Assembly: GCA_955652545.1 (NCBI GenBank)
Contig: CATPCA010000098.1
Span: forward strand, 1 to 7,334
From: Candidatus Dormiibacterota bacterium
GTDB taxonomy: Bacteria > Chloroflexota > Dormibacteria > UBA8260
Length of the DNA: 7,334 nucleotides
Direction: 5' to 3'
Positions 5,640 to 7,334 of this stretch are shown in pieces. The position numbers were made by a program, and so were the translations under genes. The stretch's first letter is position 1. Each line of letters starts with the position of its first letter. The notes under the pieces are model-generated. The model did no database searches. It had not been told where the DNA came from and saw only the letters and a list, made by a program, of their open reading frames with translations.

Positions 5640-6656
5640 ATGGACGACGACGCGGTGCTTGTCGAGGCATCCGGGCGCGAGCTGGCGATCACCAGCCCTG
5701 GCAAGGTGTTCTTCGCCGAGCGCGGCGACACCAAGCTCGACCTCGTCCGCTACTACCAGGCGGTCGAGGAGGCGCTGCTGCGGGCCATGGGAGGACGGCC
5801 GGTGCTGCTCCAACGGTTCCCCAACGGTGCCGGTGGCTCGTCGTTCTTCCAGAAGCGGGTGCCGGACTCCCACCCCGAATGGCTGCAGACAACCATCGTG
5901 AGCACCCCGAACGGAACCACCTCGCAGGCGCTGGTCGCGGCCGACCTCGCCCACGTGCTGTGGGCGGTGAACCTCGGCTGTCTCGGTTTCCATGTGTGGC
6001 CGGCGCAGGCCGCCGACCCCGAGCACGCCGACGAGCTGCGCATCGACCTCGACCCGACGCCGGGGGTCACATTCGCGATGGTGCAGGAGGCTGCGCATGA
6101 GGTGCGCGCACTGTTCGACGAGCTGGGCGTCGCGGCCATGCCGAAGACCACCGGCAACCGCGGGGTCCATGTGTACGTCCGTCTGCAGCCGCGTTGGACC
6201 TCATACGACGTGCGTTCGGCGGCCGTCGCGGTGGCCCGCGAGCTCGAGCGGCGCCGTCCCGAGCTGATCACCGCGGCGTGGTGGAAGGAGGAGCGCGGTC
6301 GCAGGGTGTTCGTCGACTTCAACCAGAACGCACCGCACAAGACGATCTTCGGGGCCTGGTCGGTGCGGGCCCGGCCGGGCGCTCAAGTGTCGACACCCTT
6401 CGGCTGGGACGAGCTCGACACCATCGAGCCGGACTCGCTGACCATCGCCACAGTTCCGGCACGCGTTGCGCAGGCCGGTGATCCCTGGGCTGCCATGGAG
6501 TCATCGCCGCAGCCGCTGGACGCACTGCTCGCGCTCCACGAACGCGATACCAAGGCCGGGCTCGTCGACGCGCCGTGGCCGCCGCAGTACCCCAAGATGC
6601 CGGGCGAGCCGCCCCGGGTGGCGCCGAGCCGGGCGCGCAAGGTCGACGAGGGCTGA
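5640..6656 (+). CDS. Stand-alone LigD polymerase-domain protein (PolD-type primase-polymerase)
   Basis: A 338-residue polymerase of the archaeo-eukaryotic primase superfamily, matching only the POL domain of bacterial DNA ligase D, with no ligase or nuclease module. Numbering from the alternative GTG at 5637, the catalytic residues are Asp137 and Asp139 in RIDLDPTPG, His178 in TTGNRGVHVYV and Asp227 in VFVDFNQNAPHKT, followed by the conserved SVRARPGAQVSTP and WDEL (about 248-270). These enzymes add ribonucleotides or deoxyribonucleotides at gapped or broken ends with two metals. Mycobacterial PolD1 and PolD2 are stand-alone relatives of similar length. No Ku or ligase gene is in the window, so a role in non-homologous end joining or other gap repair is inferred. 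The proline-rich, basic last 25 residues look disordered. ATG at 5640 is chosen because it fits the upstream TATGGT; the GTG at 5637 adds one residue. Confidence 0.9.
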   Translation: MDDDAVLVEASGRELAITSPGKVFFAERGDTKLDLVRYYQAVEEALLRAMGGRPVLLQRFPNGAGGSSFFQKRVPDSHPEWLQTTIVSTPNGTTSQALVAADLAHVLWAVNLGCLGFHVWPAQAADPEHADELRIDLDPTPGVTFAMVQEAAHEVRALFDELGVAAMPKTTGNRGVHVYVRLQPRWTSYDVRSAAVAVARELERRRPELITAAWWKEERGRRVFVDFNQNAPHKTIFGAWSVRARPGAQVSTPFGWDELDTIEPDSLTIATVPARVAQAGDPWAAMESSPQPLDALLALHERDTKAGLVDAPWPPQYPKMPGEPPRVAPSRARKVDEG

Positions 6657-6674
6657 GCTCAGGCCTGACCCACC

Positions 6675-6688
6675 GAGGCCGCGGCCTC
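6675..6688. repeat. Perfect 14-bp palindrome GAGGCCGCGGCCTC
   Basis: The sequence equals its own reverse complement and lies 18 bases after the polymerase gene stop. It could be a short hairpin (5-bp stem, CGCG loop) acting as a terminator, or a dimeric regulator site ahead of the ABC gene. Only CCTT follows, so terminator function is weakly supported. Confidence 0.4.
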
Positions 6689-6736
6689 CCTTACAGAACA
6701 TTCGCAAGGATCGCTGCACACGCCGACGCCGAGTGG

Positions 6737-6774
6737 TAGGGTCCGACCGACGTCTCCGGCTGTTTGTGAGAGGG
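6737..6774 (+). promoter_or_regulatory. Candidate promoter and ribosome site of the ABC ATPase gene
   Basis: TAGGGT at 6737-6742 fits a TANNNT -10 and would start transcription near 6749. The leader then carries GAGAGGG at 6768-6774, a good Shine-Dalgarno match 8 nt before a TTG at 6783. This is the only strong ribosome-binding site seen in the window and it decides the start chosen for the ATPase. No -35 is evident. The remainder of the 126-bp gap contains the perfect palindrome at 6675-6688. Confidence 0.45.
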
Positions 6775-6782
6775 ATCGGATT

Positions 6783-7334
6783 TTGGCCGTGGCCGGGATC
6801 GACGGCGCGCAGATGACGGTGGCCGCACAGGGTCGTGTGGCCGTCCGCCTCGAAGAGGTCGAGAAGAGTTTCGGCAGCGTCAATGCAGTCGCCGGGATCT
6901 CCCTGGACATCGTCGATGGCGAGTTCTTCTGCCTTCTCGGGCCCTCCGGCTCAGGAAAGACCACCATGCTGCGACTGATCGCGGGCTTCGAGCGGCCGAC
7001 GCGCGGCCGGATCCGCCTGTACGGAGAGGACGTCACCGACATCCCCGCCTTCGACCGCGACGTCAACACGGTCTTCCAGGACTACGCCTTGTTCCCTCAC
7101 ATGACGGTGGCCGAGAACGTGGGGTACGGGCTGATGGTGCGCCATGTCCCGAGACACGAGCGGGCCGCGCGCGTTGCGGAAGCGCTGCACACCGTGCGCC
7201 TCGACGGCTACGACGTCCGCAAGCCGTTTCAGCTCAGCGGCGGCCAGAGGCAGCGGGTCGCGCTGGCGCGTGCTCTGGTCAACCGCCCCCGCGTGCTCCT
7301 CCTCGATGAGCCGCTCGGCGCGCTGGACCTCAAG
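6783..7334 (+). CDS. PotA-like ABC transporter ATP-binding protein, N-terminal part
   Basis: The first 184 codons of an importer ATPase; the 3' end is beyond the window. All nucleotide-binding motifs up to Walker B are present, numbered from the TTG start: Walker [10 protein letters not shown] (53-61), Q-loop in [13 protein letters not shown] (97-109), signature LSGGQRQRV (151-159) and Walker B VLLLDEP (171-177), ending in LGALDLK. The [15 protein letters not shown] and [10 protein letters not shown] wording is typical of PotA, the spermidine/putrescine importer ATPase, although related ATPases for iron, sulfate or sugar phosphates are close. It would sit on the cytoplasmic face with permease and binding-protein partners, expected downstream. 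TTG at 6783 is preferred for the GAGAGGG 8 nt upstream; GTG at 6789 and ATG at 6813 are alternatives, and the conserved domain begins only around residue 19, so all three are compatible. Confidence 0.9.
   Translation, partial: MAVAGIDGAQMTVAAQGRVAVRLEEVEKSFGSVNAVAGISLDIVDGEFFCLLGPSGSGKTTMLRLIAGFERPTRGRIRLYGEDVTDIPAFDRDVNTVFQDYALFPHMTVAENVGYGLMVRHVPRHERAARVAEALHTVRLDGYDVRKPFQLSGGQRQRVALARALVNRPRVLLLDEPLGALDLK

Noticed and set aside
5276..6100. A 274-codon plus-strand frame bridging the ATP-grasp and polymerase genes
   Set aside because: Mostly Arg/Gly/Ala-rich text in the wrong frame of two well-supported genes.

Overview
The window is GC-rich DNA packed with genes, from a bacterium that resembles the Actinobacteria or other high-GC terrestrial lineages such as Dormibacterota or Chloroflexota. 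This rests on base composition, GTG/TTG starts, likely leaderless promoters, a stand-alone LigD-type polymerase and an aquaporin/ArsC pair of a kind known from actinobacteria. No rRNA or other marker is present, so the phylum is an inference. I see no tRNA, rRNA, CRISPR array or insertion sequence.

Layout: (1) Bases 1-713, plus strand: the 3' end of an aquaporin-family channel, overlapped by 4 bp by an arsenate reductase of the low-molecular-weight phosphatase fold. Together they look like an arsenate-to-arsenite reduction and release module. (2) Bases 754-3591, minus strand: a 945-residue exported protein with, in order, a signal peptide, a CHAP amidase/peptidase domain, a domain resembling plant EXORDIUM/PHI-1 proteins, an Ig-like domain and six FG-GAP-like repeats of about 48 residues. 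It is the most unusual gene here. (3) Bases 3717-4301, minus strand: a NfuA-type iron-sulfur carrier. (4) Bases 4320-5573, plus strand: an ATP-grasp ligase with an L-amino-acid-ligase-type C-terminal domain, starting 18 bp from the divergent nfuA start. (5) Bases 5640-6656, plus strand: a stand-alone LigD polymerase-domain protein (PolD type). (6) Bases 6783 to the window end, plus strand: the first 184 codons of a PotA-like ABC-transporter ATPase.

The genes do not form one pathway. The only clear functional pair is aquaporin-arsC. The very short nfuA/ATP-grasp divergent region carries one almost symmetric -10 core that could drive both genes as leaderless transcripts. Gene-to-gene gaps are short (40, 125, 18, 66 and 126 bp). 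Hairpins lie at the ends of arsC, nfuA and the ATP-grasp gene, none with a proper U-tract.
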